Shown here one piece after another: positions 28,920 to 37,858 of a stretch of DNA of 64,000 nucleotides (its first letter is position 1; the number at the start of each line of letters is the position of its first letter). This DNA is from Rhizobiales bacterium dw_265 (GTDB lineage: Bacteria; Pseudomonadota; Alphaproteobacteria; Micropepsales; Micropepsaceae), in the NCBI GenBank assembly GCA_018449595.1, contig JAAVUU010000002.1:372001-436000 (forward strand), read 5' to 3'. Under the pieces are notes generated by a model, which ran no database searches, had not been told where the DNA came from, and saw only the letters and a list, made by a program, of their open reading frames with translations. The position numbers and the translations under genes are program-made.

Positions 28920-30248
28920 ATGTCCCAGGAAAGCTTCCGCTCCCGTGCCTTTTCCCGCCGCGCCGTGCTGCACGGCGCCGGCTGCACCATGGCGCTGCCC
29001 TGGCTGGAATCGGTGAACGCATTGGCCGACGAACCCAAAGCCTCGGACTTCCCCAAGCGCTTCGGCGTGGTGTTCCTGGGCTGCGGCGTCAACGAGGATC
29101 ATTGGAGCGCGCAAGGGCAGGGCGCCGACATGAAGCTCTCCAAGACACTGATGCCGCTGGAACCCTTGAAGCAGAAGATCAATGTCATTGACGGCCTTTA
29201 TGTGAAGACCCTGACCAACGAGGGTATTCACCCCGGCCAGACGGGCAGCCTGCTGTCGGGCATGCCGATCACCAAGGGCGCGCTGATCCATTCCGGCGTC
29301 AGCGTGGACCAGATGATCGCCGCCAAGGTCGGTGCCGACACGCCGCAATCCAGCATCGTGCTGGCCTGCGAGCAGCCGATGACCGGCTATCACGAGACCA
29401 ATTTCAGCCTCGCCTACAGTTCGCATATCTCCTGGCAGACCCCGGATTCGCCGGTGCCGGTGGAGGTCTATCCGGCGCTGGCCTGGGACAGCCTGTTCGA
29501 CAATCGCGGCACCATGCTCAATCTCAGCGTGCTGGACCGCGTGAAAGACCGCGCCCAGGACCTGTCGCGCAAGATCAGCGCCGGCGACAAGGGCAAGCTG
29601 GACGAATATCTCACCAGCGTGCGCGAGATCGAGAAGCGGGTCGAGGTGATGCGCAAGGACATGACCGTGGCCCAGGATTCCGCCAAGGCCAAAAACATGC
29701 CGGCCATCGCCATGGACCGCCCCGCCAGCGGCCTGCCGGAAGACCTGCGCGACCATGCCCGGCTGATGTGCGATATCGTCGCCATCGCTTTCCAGACCAA
29801 CAAGACCCGGGTGGCGTCGCTGATCATCAGCCGCGACCTGTCGGCGATGTATTATCCCTTCCTGAATGTGAAGGACGGCCACCACTCCGCCTCCCACAAC
29901 AACAATTCCGACGATTACGAGCGCATCGCCCGCTTCCATGTCGAGCAGTATGCCTATCTGGCGTCGAAGCTGGACAGCATGAAGGAGGGCAACGGCACGG
30001 TGCTGGACAACAGCTGCCTGATGTTCATGTCCAACATGTGGATCGGCAGGAAGCACGACAATTTCCGCCTGCCGCTGGTGCTGGCGGGCGGCTTGGGCGG
30101 CACCCTGCAGACCGGGCGCACCCTCAGCTATCTCGATGAAGGCGAAGACAAGCGCAAGATGTGCAGCCTGTACCTGTCATTGATGGACCGCTATGGCATG
30201 AAGCTGGACCGGTTCGGCGATTCCACCACCCGGCTGGAGCGCATCTGA
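28920..30248 (+). CDS. DUF1552-family Tat-exported protein
   Basis: 442 residues. The N-terminus SRAFSRRAVLHGAGCTMALPWLES has a twin-arginine signal (SRRAVL), so the folded protein, possibly with a cofactor, is sent to the periplasm. The mature part begins with KRFGVVFLGCGVNEDHW and contains NEGIHPGQTGSLLSG and KDGHHSASHNNNSDDY, His-rich loops typical of DUF1552, a family distantly like the alkaline-phosphatase/sulfatase-type proteins found beside planctomycete cytochromes. Start ATG 28920 is one base after the DUF1592 gene stop, so the two are one operon. Function is unknown; the pair is common in Planctomycetes and Acidobacteria and patchy in Proteobacteria. Confidence 0.87.
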   Translation: MSQESFRSRAFSRRAVLHGAGCTMALPWLESVNALADEPKASDFPKRFGVVFLGCGVNEDHWSAQGQGADMKLSKTLMPLEPLKQKINVIDGLYVKTLTNEGIHPGQTGSLLSGMPITKGALIHSGVSVDQMIAAKVGADTPQSSIVLACEQPMTGYHETNFSLAYSSHISWQTPDSPVPVEVYPALAWDSLFDNRGTMLNLSVLDRVKDRAQDLSRKISAGDKGKLDEYLTSVREIEKRVEVMRKDMTVAQDSAKAKNMPAIAMDRPASGLPEDLRDHARLMCDIVAIAFQTNKTRVASLIISRDLSAMYYPFLNVKDGHHSASHNNNSDDYERIARFHVEQYAYLASKLDSMKEGNGTVLDNSCLMFMSNMWIGRKHDNFRLPLVLAGGLGGTLQTGRTLSYLDEGEDKRKMCSLYLSLMDRYGMKLDRFGDSTTRLERI

Positions 30249-30249
30249 C

Positions 30250-32556
30250 CTATTTCGAGGTCATGCGCCATACCCCGTCCCAATCGACGGGCGGGTTGGC
30301 CTTCAGCAGTTCGCAGCGGTCGATATAGACCTTCGACAGCTTGTCGCCGTCATTGGCCGCCAGGCATTCGTTGAAGGAGCGGATCGCCCGGTCCCAGCTT
30401 CCGGCGCGATAGTGTTTGCGGCCTTCGCGGAAGTGGTTCACCACATCCATCAGGTGCGGGAAGGTGTCGTCGGTGTGATAGTCCAGCACTTCATACACGC
30501 CCACCGGCTGGGTCTTGCCCTTGACGACCACATCGTCGATGTCGCGGATGCGATAGGTGCCGCGCAGTTTGCGGAAGGTATTGTCGCTGATCAGGATGCG
30601 CGCGCCATACTGTTTGCAGGCGCTTTCCAGCCGCGCCGCCAGGTTCACGCCATCGCCGATCAAAGTGTAGTTCATCCGCTTGGGTGAACCGATATTGCCC
30701 GACACCACTTCGTCGGTGTTGATGCCGATGCCCATGTCGGCGGGCAGCAGGCCCTTGGCCTTGCGCTCGACATTCCAGGTCCACAGGGTCTTGATCATGG
30801 CGATAGCGGCGCGGGTGGCGCGGTCCTCGTCATCGTCATGGGCGATCGGAAGCCCGAAGGCGGCCATGATGGCGTCGCCGATGAACTTGTCCAGCATGCC
30901 GTCCTGCCGGCTGATCTCTTCCACCATCAGGGTGAAATAGTCGTTCAGGAATCCGACCGTGCCCTGGGCGCCCAGGCTTTCAGTGATGGGGGTGAAGCCG
31001 CGAATGTCGGTGAACATGATGGTGGCCACCGCGCTCTTGCCGCCCAATATGTCGTCCTGGCGGCCGGACTCCATTAATTGCGCCGCGATGCCGGGGTCCA
31101 TGTAGCGCGACATGGTGGATTTCATGCGCTTTTCGGTGCTGATGTCTTCCAGCATCAGCATCGCGCCCAGCTTCTTGCCTTCGGTCGAAAGCAGCGGCTG
31201 GATGGTGACATTGACCGACGCCTTCTGGCCGTCGAACTCCATCTCGGCATCCATCATCTCGAACGAGGCGTTGCTTTCCCCGGCCTCCCGCACCTTGTCG
31301 GCGACCCAGCCGTTGGCGCCGGTGAAGAATTCGGCAAAGGGCTTGGACAGGATGTCGGCCGCCTCCACCTTCAGGATGCGATAGCCGGCCTTGTTGCAGG
31401 TCACGATCAGGCCGTCGGCATTGGTGGTGATGACGGCGTTGGACATGCTTTCCAGCATGCCTTCGTTATAGTTCTTCATGTTCTGGATGTCGTTGAACAG
31501 CGCGGCATTCTGCAGTGCGATCGAAACCTGTCCGGTGAAGGCTTTGAGGCGCGATTCGTCTTCGTCGGTGAAGGGCCCGCCGCGCTTGTTCAGCACCTGG
31601 GTCACGCCGATCACCTTTCCGGCCTTGTTGATTACCGGCACGCAGAGGATGGAGCGGGTGAAGAAACCGCTCTGCTTGTCGAAGCTGGGGTTGAAGCGCA
31701 GGTCGGCATAGGCGTGCGGGATGTTGATGGTCCTGCCCGAGGTAAAGACCGCGCCGGCGATGCCCAGGTGATTGGGAAAGCGGATCTGCAGCGCATCCAG
31801 CCCGCTGCCGACCTGCGACCACAATTCGCCGGTCTTCTCGTCGTTCAGGAACAAGGTGGAGCGGTCGGCCTTCAGCATCCTGACCGCCTCGCGCATCACC
31901 TTCTGCAGCAGCACCTTGAGGTCGATCTCCGAGGTGATGTCGGCGACGATGTCCAGGAATTCCATTTCGGTCTGGCGCGAGCGGGCCATGCGCTCGATGA
32001 ACTGGTTGCCGCGCAGCGCCATCGCCGCCTGGGTGGTCATGGCTTCCAGCAGCGCAAGGTCTTCCGGCGTGAAGCCGCCGCCGCCTTTCTTGTTCAGGGC
32101 CTGGGCGACGCCGATGACCTCGCCGCGCACCGTGCGGATCGGCGCGCACAGGATGGAACGGGTTTCAAAGCCGGTCTGCCTGTCTATTTCGGAGTTGAAG
32201 CGGGGATCGGAATAGGCATCGTCAATGATCAGGCCTTCGCCGGTAGTGAAGACATGGCCGGCGATGCCGCGGGTGTCCAGCAGCCGGATCTCGCGGGCGC
32301 CCTGGGCGACGCGGGAATACAGCTCGCCGGTCTGGTCGTCATGCAGGAAAAGCGTGGCGCGCTCGCAATCGGTTTCGCGGGCGGTGATCTCCACCATCTT
32401 CACCAGCATCTCGCTGAGGTTCTCGAACCCCGCCAGTTCGTGCGTGATGGCCAGCAGCATGTCGGATCGCGACAGCTTCCTGCCGGAGCCGGCTTTGCGC
32501 GAGGTCTTGCGCGAGGCTTGGCGCGCGGCGGGCTTGGTCGGGAAATCAGCGTCCAT
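30250..32556 (-). CDS. Class III adenylate cyclase with two GAF domains and a PAS domain
   Basis: 768 residues, soluble. The order is GAF (about 40-190; TLFLHDDQTGELYSRV), GAF (about 220-370; TLFLNDEKTGELWSQV), PAS (about 375-490; MLESMSNAVITTNADGL), cyclase homology domain (about 520-700), and a helical tail. The cyclase is canonical: metal Asp in IMFTDIRGFTPITE, adenine-specifying Lys and second Asp in LDKFIGDAIMAAFG, catalytic Asn and Arg in IGDGVNLAARLES. It should make cAMP in response to small ligands bound by the GAF domains. Start ATG 32556; a longer frame enters the upstream gene. It overlaps the coiled-coil gene by 11 bp, so the two are co-expressed. Convergent with the DUF1552 gene, one base apart. 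Confidence 0.92.
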   Translation of the reverse strand: MDADFPTKPAARQASRKTSRKAGSGRKLSRSDMLLAITHELAGFENLSEMLVKMVEITARETDCERATLFLHDDQTGELYSRVAQGAREIRLLDTRGIAGHVFTTGEGLIIDDAYSDPRFNSEIDRQTGFETRSILCAPIRTVRGEVIGVAQALNKKGGGGFTPEDLALLEAMTTQAAMALRGNQFIERMARSRQTEMEFLDIVADITSEIDLKVLLQKVMREAVRMLKADRSTLFLNDEKTGELWSQVGSGLDALQIRFPNHLGIAGAVFTSGRTINIPHAYADLRFNPSFDKQSGFFTRSILCVPVINKAGKVIGVTQVLNKRGGPFTDEDESRLKAFTGQVSIALQNAALFNDIQNMKNYNEGMLESMSNAVITTNADGLIVTCNKAGYRILKVEAADILSKPFAEFFTGANGWVADKVREAGESNASFEMMDAEMEFDGQKASVNVTIQPLLSTEGKKLGAMLMLEDISTEKRMKSTMSRYMDPGIAAQLMESGRQDDILGGKSAVATIMFTDIRGFTPITESLGAQGTVGFLNDYFTLMVEEISRQDGMLDKFIGDAIMAAFGLPIAHDDDEDRATRAAIAMIKTLWTWNVERKAKGLLPADMGIGINTDEVVSGNIGSPKRMNYTLIGDGVNLAARLESACKQYGARILISDNTFRKLRGTYRIRDIDDVVVKGKTQPVGVYEVLDYHTDDTFPHLMDVVNHFREGRKHYRAGSWDRAIRSFNECLAANDGDKLSKVYIDRCELLKANPPVDWDGVWRMTSK

Positions 32557-32995
32557 GGGATTTCTCCAGCGCGGCGCGTAGGTGCGAAACGGTCTCCTGC
32601 AGGTCGCGCACTTCGTTGCGGGCGGAATTTTCCAGTTCGCGCAGCCGGTCGGCGCCGTCATTCCGCACCGCCTCCATTCCGTCGCGCAGCGCCGTCACCG
32701 TGCGCTTCAACTCGGCGATTTCGCCGGCGGCTTCCGCGATCGCCTTTTGCACGACCTCATCCTTGCCGCGCTGGAGATTTTCCAGTTCCGTGCGCAGGGC
32801 ATGGGCGATATTGCGCAGTTGATGGATTTCGCCCTGGCTGTCGGCGACGGCCTGCTGCACCGCCTCGCTGCGGTCCATCTGCCGCTGTTCCAGTTCCAGG
32901 CGCAGCGCCTGGATGGTCTGGCGCAGGTGGCGAAGTTCGGTTTCTGCTTCGTGCAGGGCGGCGGCCGGATCGCCCGTCTTGATCTGCAAAGTCAT
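32546..32995 (-). CDS. Coiled-coil protein co-transcribed with the adenylate cyclase
   Basis: 149 residues, almost entirely charged heptads (LRHLRQTIQALRLELEQRQ, then similar segments to the end) with no signal peptide and no membrane helix. Three near-repeats of about 35 residues are visible, each with a pattern like EAVQQAVADSQGEIHQLRN / EVVQKAIAEAAGEIAELKR. Start placed at ATG 32995 (MTLQIKTGDP); an in-frame ATG at 33085 is possible but has no ribosome site. Its 3' end overlaps the cyclase start by 11 bp. It may dimerise or scaffold the cyclase; I know of no named family. Confidence 0.65.
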   Translation of the reverse strand: MTLQIKTGDPAAALHEAETELRHLRQTIQALRLELEQRQMDRSEAVQQAVADSQGEIHQLRNIAHALRTELENLQRGKDEVVQKAIAEAAGEIAELKRTVTALRDGMEAVRNDGADRLRELENSARNEVRDLQETVSHLRAALEKSHGR

Positions 32996-33326
32996 GGCCC
33001 CAACCTGGAAAGCGCGGAGTTTGGCGAAGGATGGCGAAGGTGTCGAGGCGGCGTTGGCGCCCGCCATCATCTGCCATAAGCCCATGAATTATATGTTAAA
33101 AAATCATAGATGGTTTCCGTTTCCCGCACCGGCCCCGTCTCAATGCCGGTGGGCATGTCCGCAGGGAGACGTCACGCGCCCCTTGCGCCGAATTCAAAAC
33201 CCCGTTCCGGATTGCCGCCCCGGGGCGATTTCTATTGAGCATTCCCGTCCGGTATCTTTTCGCTTACTCATTGGTCGGTGCCGTTGCCGTCTGACATCTT
33301 GGGCGGCCACCCACACGCCCCGTTCC
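32996..33326. other. Intergenic region between coiled-coil/cyclase operon and cytochrome gene
   Basis: 331 bp between divergent genes. An AT-rich stretch around 33087-33120 probably holds the cyclase-operon promoter. I see no convincing additional gene, repeat or clear operator. Confidence 0.4.
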
Positions 33327-33932
33327 ATGCGCAAAAAAGTGATTATCGGTACCGCGATCCTGGGGGCGATCCTTGTGACGGCGCAGGCATGGTCTTCGCA
33401 GCCGACCGTGCAGGAAATCATGGACACGCGGGTCGATCCGTCGGCCGATGCGCTATGGGGATCGGTCGGCTGGGTGGAGAGCCGCCAGGGTGCTTCTTTC
33501 CGCCAGCCGAAGACGGCGCAGCAATGGCAGGCGCTGCGCGTCCATGCCGAAACATTGATCGCCGGCGCGGTCCTTTTGGGCAAGGCGCGCCAGGTCGGCA
33601 GCAATGGTTACAGCGCGCTGGCCGATACCGATACGCCCGGCGTCCGTACCGCTGTCCAGATCCAGCAGGACATCGCGGCGGACCCCGCGAAGTTCGCCGC
33701 CGCGGCCCGCAGGCTTGAGGATGCGGGACGCGCCGCCGCCGCGGCCATCCAGGGGAAAAGCGGCACGCGGCTGGTGGAAGCCGGTGCCCGGATCGATGGC
33801 GCCTGCGAAGCCTGCCACGCGGCCTATTGGTATCCCCGCACGGCGCCGTTGCGGCTGCCCGGCAGCGCCGAATATGCCCGGTTTCCATCACGCAGCGCGC
33901 CCAATCCGCCGCACCCGCAGTTCGCCAATTAA
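33327..33932 (+). CDS. Exported cytochrome c, C-terminal haem site (class II-like)
   Basis: 201 residues with an N-terminal export signal (KKVIIGTAILGAILVTAQAWS). A mostly helical body ends in GACEACHAAYWYP, a CxxCH haem motif near the C-terminus, as in cytochrome c'/c556-type four-helix-bundle cytochromes. WxxL-type and Ala-rich helices before it (WQALRVHAETLIAGAVLLG) fit that fold. ATG 33327 has no obvious ribosome site, so the start is less sure, but the signal peptide follows directly. Stop codon at 33930-33932 overlaps the convergent membrane-protein gene end. Likely a periplasmic electron carrier. Confidence 0.75.
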   Translation: MRKKVIIGTAILGAILVTAQAWSSQPTVQEIMDTRVDPSADALWGSVGWVESRQGASFRQPKTAQQWQALRVHAETLIAGAVLLGKARQVGSNGYSALADTDTPGVRTAVQIQQDIAADPAKFAAAARRLEDAGRAAAAAIQGKSGTRLVEAGARIDGACEACHAAYWYPRTAPLRLPGSAEYARFPSRSAPNPPHPQFAN

Positions 33933-34384
33933 AGCAGGCCGATCAGCCGTCCGGCGGTGGCGACCGCGAGCCAGGCGGCAAGCGTGGCCAGGCCGGCCAG
34001 CGCCGCGATGCGGCCGTGCCGTCCGGCCAGGAGATCGGTCAGGATCGCCAGGACAAGCCCGCCCGCCAGGAACAGCATCTTCACCCGGAAAGCGTCGTTG
34101 AAATAGTATTTGAGCGGGTTCGAGCCCACCAGCAGCACGCCCGACGCCGCCGTCGCGGCCAGCGACCAGGCGAGAAAGGCGCGCAGGCCGCGCCAGCCGT
34201 CGGCGCGCGCCGGAAATTGCAGCCAGCGGCCGAACAGCCCGATGCCCGCCACCAGCAGCCCGCCGCCCAGCAACGCCAGCGCGAACAGATGCGCCATTTC
34301 GATCACCGCGAAAGTCCAGCTCGAATTGCGGATCGCCTGTCCCGGCGCGCTGGCGGCGTAGAATTCGAACAGATGGCGGATCAT
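33929..34384 (-). CDS. DUF6644-like membrane protein (second copy)
   Basis: 151 residues with four hydrophobic helices. The start region WTFAVIEMAHLFALALLGGG shows the same layout as the gene upstream (HVLSLALMVG after a Glu/Ser-rich helix), and both have the G-R/RL-LG pattern after helix 1, so the two are paralogues. Last gene of a three-gene minus-strand operon (DUF6152 - DUF6644 - DUF6644). Shares the His of EMAHLFALALLGG, which might bind haem or metal. Function is unknown. Confidence 0.68.
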   Translation of the reverse strand: MIRHLFEFYAASAPGQAIRNSSWTFAVIEMAHLFALALLGGGLLVAGIGLFGRWLQFPARADGWRGLRAFLAWSLAATAASGVLLVGSNPLKYYFNDAFRVKMLFLAGGLVLAILTDLLAGRHGRIAALAGLATLAAWLAVATAGRLIGLL

Positions 34385-34387
34385 GGG

Positions 34388-34861
34388 CTAATGGAAATAG
34401 GCAATGGCGCGGCCGGCCGCCACCGTGCCCGCCCACAGCGTCAGCGAAGCCGCCGCGCCCACCCGCGCGCGCAACGGGACGGCGTCTTCCCGGAGGCCGG
34501 ATCTGGCCGCCCACTGGAACACAAGCATGTTCAATCCCGCCAGCAGCAGCAGGATCGCCTTGGCGATAAAGGCGGGGTTGTGTTCGAGCTTGGCCGCCTC
34601 GGCGGCGAACAGCAGCGATCCCGTCACCGCCATCACCGCAAATCCCGCCCAGGTCAGCGGCACGATCCGGCGCTCCACCGCCAGGGGAGAGGTTTGCGGC
34701 AGCACCACGCCCAGCAGCCTGAGATCGACGATGGCGATGGTGCCCACCATCAGCGCCAGCGACAGCACATGCAGGCTTTCCAGCACCGGAAACACGACCT
34801 CCGATTCCCGGATCGCGGTGGCGAAGGACGTATCGTAGAGAAGCTGGAAAGGGTCCGGCAT
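34388..34861 (-). CDS. DUF6644-like membrane protein (first copy)
   Basis: 157 residues with four predicted membrane helices (LHVLSLALMVGTIAIVDL, LTWAGFAVMAVTGSLLFA, AFIAKAILLLLAGLNMLVF, and a C-terminal one before AGRAIAYFH). The family is usually encoded with DUF6152 proteins, as here, where the DUF6152 gene lies just upstream. A conserved His sits in helix 1 (ESLHVLSL) and another at the extreme C-terminus (YFH). It could be a small haem- or quinone-interacting membrane module, but that is inference from layout only. Confidence 0.68.
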   Translation of the reverse strand: MPDPFQLLYDTSFATAIRESEVVFPVLESLHVLSLALMVGTIAIVDLRLLGVVLPQTSPLAVERRIVPLTWAGFAVMAVTGSLLFAAEAAKLEHNPAFIAKAILLLLAGLNMLVFQWAARSGLREDAVPLRARVGAAASLTLWAGTVAAGRAIAYFH

Positions 34862-34867
34862 CGCGGC

Positions 34868-35299
34868 TTATTTGTTGCTCGGCTGACCGTCTCCGGGGCC
34901 GCCGTCGCCCGGCGTGCCGCCATAAATATCGCGTCCATCGGGCAGCTTGATGCGCCGCGCATCGATGGTGCGCGAGCCGTCCTTGGCCAGGAAGCCGTCC
35001 ACCACCAGCGTGTCGCCCAGCTTGACGTCGCCCTTCTGCCAGCCGCGGCGCGACAGGGCGCCGGGGCCGCCGCCTTCGCAGGCCCAGTTCGAAACCACGC
35101 CTTTGGCATTGGCGACATCGAGGTAGAAATAGGAATGCGGATTGGTCCATTCGATGCGCGTGATCTTGCCGACCAGCCGGATGGGTTTGTCGCCATCGAA
35201 TTCCGCCGCGAAGGAATGGTGCGCGAAGGCGGGCGCCGGTATGGCGAAAGCGAAAAGCAGGGCGAGCGGCGCGAATTTCACGGGTGGGCTCCTTGGCAT
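34868..35299 (-). CDS. DUF6152-like periplasmic protein
   Basis: 143 residues with a signal peptide ending AIPAPAFAHHSFA; the mature N-terminus HHSFAAEFDGDKPIRLVGKI is the recognisable DUF6152 start (paired His, then Phe). It continues WTNPHSYFYLDV and ends in a Gly/Pro-rich tail. The family appears to have a small OB-like beta-barrel. The exposed His-His at the mature N-terminus could bind copper, as in other proteins with a free N-terminal His, but that is speculative. First gene of the operon with two DUF6644 genes. Start GTG/ATG at 35299. Confidence 0.7.
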   Translation of the reverse strand: MPRSPPVKFAPLALLFAFAIPAPAFAHHSFAAEFDGDKPIRLVGKITRIEWTNPHSYFYLDVANAKGVVSNWACEGGGPGALSRRGWQKGDVKLGDTLVVDGFLAKDGSRTIDARRIKLPDGRDIYGGTPGDGGPGDGQPSNK

Positions 35300-35447
35300 G
35301 ACCGGCTGCTGTCGCCGGTACGGATTTCATAGCAACCGCCGCAGGTGCTATCCCATCAATAATTCTCATACGTCAGTTGAGGGTTTCTGAGACGACGCCT
35401 TGTGAGCGTGCCGCTAGACAGGCGAGGCAGGTTTGCGAGGGTTTGAG

Positions 35448-36296
35448 ATGCGCGGCTGGATATTTCTCGCCACTTTCCTTTCGACGGTGGCCATGGCCGC
35501 GCCGGCGCCGGATGATAACCCGCTGTTCGGAAAGGAACCTTCCGGCGCCGCGCGGCCGGCGCCGCGGCTGCCGGACGGCCATCCCGATTTCTCGGGCTAC
35601 TGGAAGGGGATTCGGCAGAAGGACAAGCCGACAGGCAACATCGGCCGTGACTTGCCGGGCTTCCTGCTTCCCTTCACGCCGGCGGGCCAGAAGGCCGTGG
35701 AATTCAACCGCACCAGGACCGTCGATCCAGAGGCCCTGTGCATCCTGGGCGGTATTCCCAGGCATGACGCCAGCGCCTTGCCGTTCGAGATTCTGCATAC
35801 CCCCAAGCGCGTGGCGTTCCTTTATTTCTATACCACCTACCGGCTGGTGCCCCTCGACGGCCGCGGCCATGACCCCGATCCCGATCCCAAATATTTCGGC
35901 GATGAGATTGGAAGCTGGTACGGCGACACGCTGGTGATCGACACACTGGGCTTCAAGGACAGCAAGGACGGCAAGCTCTGGATCGATGAGAACGGCGATC
36001 CGCAAAGCGAGAAGGCGCATATCGTCGAACGCTGGACCCGCCCCGATTACGACCATGTCCATGTCCATCTCACGGTCGACGACCCGGTTTACTACACGCA
36101 TCCCTTCACCTTCGACCGGACCTGGGTGCTGGGACAGAAGGGGCAGGGCCTGGGTGAATATGCCTGCGCCGAAAACAATCGCGACGCCGCGCATCTGGGG
36201 CCCGGCCCCGGCGCCATCGGCCCCGACGGAAATCGCGGTTATGCCACGCCCGCATTGCCGAAAGACCCGCCCGGCCCGGACGCCTACGGCAAATAG
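35448..36296 (+). CDS. Secreted protein of unknown function (PDFSGYW-type)
   Basis: 282 residues. Signal peptide RGWIFLATFLSTVAMAAPA is followed by DGHPDFSGYWKGIR, a start seen in many secreted hypothetical proteins of Acidobacteria and Sphingomonads. Later motifs include ILHTPKRVAFLYFYTTYRLV, WYGDTLVIDTLGF, VERWTRPDYDHVHVHLTVDD and GEYACAENN, all beta-rich. Start at ATG 35448 behind GAGGG with 6-nt spacing; a TTG 15 nt upstream is in frame but poorer. Divergent from the DUF6152 operon. No enzymatic function is recognised. Confidence 0.7.
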   Translation: MRGWIFLATFLSTVAMAAPAPDDNPLFGKEPSGAARPAPRLPDGHPDFSGYWKGIRQKDKPTGNIGRDLPGFLLPFTPAGQKAVEFNRTRTVDPEALCILGGIPRHDASALPFEILHTPKRVAFLYFYTTYRLVPLDGRGHDPDPDPKYFGDEIGSWYGDTLVIDTLGFKDSKDGKLWIDENGDPQSEKAHIVERWTRPDYDHVHVHLTVDDPVYYTHPFTFDRTWVLGQKGQGLGEYACAENNRDAAHLGPGPGAIGPDGNRGYATPALPKDPPGPDAYGK

Positions 36297-36437
36297 CGTC
36301 GCGCCATCGCGGTCATCAATGCTGCGCCTGCGAGCCCACGCAACCATTCCCTATCGAAATACTAGGCTTTTGTTTTTATCGTTATTCGGCCGCAAATCCT
36401 CGGGGCATCCTGTGCGCGTCAACAGGAGGGTCAGGTC

Positions 36438-37820
36438 ATGAAGATATTACTGCAGGGGGCATGCGTCGCGGCGCTTATCGCGGCTTGCCCGGTGAGCGCG
36501 CAGGCTGACAGCGGCGCGGCCGCCATCGCCGGCCGGTGGGACGCGGCGCTGACGGACAACGGCCCCGATGTTCCGTTCCGCCTGGATGTCGTGAATGACA
36601 AGGGCGTGTTGAAGGGCGTTTTCTATGACGGTTCCGAAGTGTCGGAGACGACCACCAGCGCCGACTTCAGGGACGGCAAACTTGTTCTGAAGTCCGACCA
36701 TTATCTCACCACCATCAGCGCCTCCCTGAAGGGCGGCGAACTGGTCGGCCAGACAACGCTGGAAGGGCCCGGCTATGGCATCAAATACGGCTTCCACGCC
36801 GTACGCCATGTCGACGCGCCCGCCCAGGCCGCCGAAAACATTCCGTCCATCGCCGGCAGCTGGGTCATCCCGCTGGAGTCCCCCTCCTCGAAAGGGGAGA
36901 AGGCCTTCCGCTTCGTGACGCAGCAGCAGGGCGCATTCGCCACCGCTTCGATCCTTCGCATCGATGGCGATACCGGCGCCTATAGCGGCACCTACAAGGA
37001 TGGAAAATGGGTCTTGAGCCATTTCGACGGTCATCGTCCCGGCGTGATCGAGGTCGCCGCCAACAGCGACGGCACCCTGGGCGTCGTTGCCCACAATGAA
37101 GCGCTGGTTCATGCCCTGCAGGGCAATGACAACAAGGGTTATGGCGAAGAGAAGTACGGCGCCGCGACGCCGCACTATATCGCTTACCGGCCCGAGGTGG
37201 CGCAGGCCAAGGGGTTGCCGGCGCCCGACAGCTTCCTGACCCACACCGTGGCGCGCGATCCCAACGAGACCTTCAAATTCAGCTTCCGCGACGTCAACGG
37301 CAAGCTGGTCTCCAACGAGGACTTCAAGGGCAAGGTGGTGCTGGCTATCGTCACCGGCACCTGGTGCCCCAACTGCCATGACGAAGCGAAATACCTGGTG
37401 CAGCTGGACAAGCAGTATCGCGACAAGGGCCTGGCCATCGTCGCGCTGGATTTCGAGGAACCGGAACAGCAGCAGAGCCTGGTGCGCGAGACGGCGTTCG
37501 TGAAGCAGTATGGCGTGAAGTATCCCTATCTGATCGCCGGCGCGCCTTCGGAGATGTGGGAAAAGGTGCCGCAGCTCAACCATCTCGACACCTGGCCCGC
37601 GACCGTCTTCGTCGGCCGTGACGGCAAGGTCAAGGCCGTGCATTCCGGCTTTGCGTCAGCCGCCAGCGGCGAATTCAACACCCAGCTCAAGCAGGAATTC
37701 ACCACCCGCATCGAGCAGTTGCTGGCCGAAAAGACAACGGCAAGCGCCGCCGCGCCCGTCAAGCTGGCAGGCGGGGAATCGATCGAGGATCTCTGGGATC
37801 GCTGGAACGACCAGCCATAG
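36438..37820 (+). CDS. Periplasmic thioredoxin-fold protein, TlpA/ResA-like, with N-terminal beta domains
   Basis: 460 residues with signal peptide KILLQGACVAALIAACPVSAQA. Residues about 25-260 are two similar beta-rich segments (AIAGRWDAALTDNG and SIAGSWVIPLESPSS start them), like a duplicated lipocalin-type barrel. Residues about 290-430 are a TlpA/AhpC-type thioredoxin domain: the active site is VTGTWCPNCHDEAKYL (Cys-Pro-Asn-Cys), with the cis-Pro region TWPATVFVGRDG. It should reduce periplasmic disulfides or haem-protein Cys. Start ATG 36438 follows AGGAGGGTC, a strong ribosome site. A hairpin terminator follows. The long N-terminal part is unusual for TlpA proteins. Confidence 0.82.
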   Translation: MKILLQGACVAALIAACPVSAQADSGAAAIAGRWDAALTDNGPDVPFRLDVVNDKGVLKGVFYDGSEVSETTTSADFRDGKLVLKSDHYLTTISASLKGGELVGQTTLEGPGYGIKYGFHAVRHVDAPAQAAENIPSIAGSWVIPLESPSSKGEKAFRFVTQQQGAFATASILRIDGDTGAYSGTYKDGKWVLSHFDGHRPGVIEVAANSDGTLGVVAHNEALVHALQGNDNKGYGEEKYGAATPHYIAYRPEVAQAKGLPAPDSFLTHTVARDPNETFKFSFRDVNGKLVSNEDFKGKVVLAIVTGTWCPNCHDEAKYLVQLDKQYRDKGLAIVALDFEEPEQQQSLVRETAFVKQYGVKYPYLIAGAPSEMWEKVPQLNHLDTWPATVFVGRDGKVKAVHSGFASAASGEFNTQLKQEFTTRIEQLLAEKTTASAAAPVKLAGGESIEDLWDRWNDQP

Positions 37821-37858
37821 CCCGTATCCGCCGGCGGTTCCCGGCCGGCGCGATGGAA

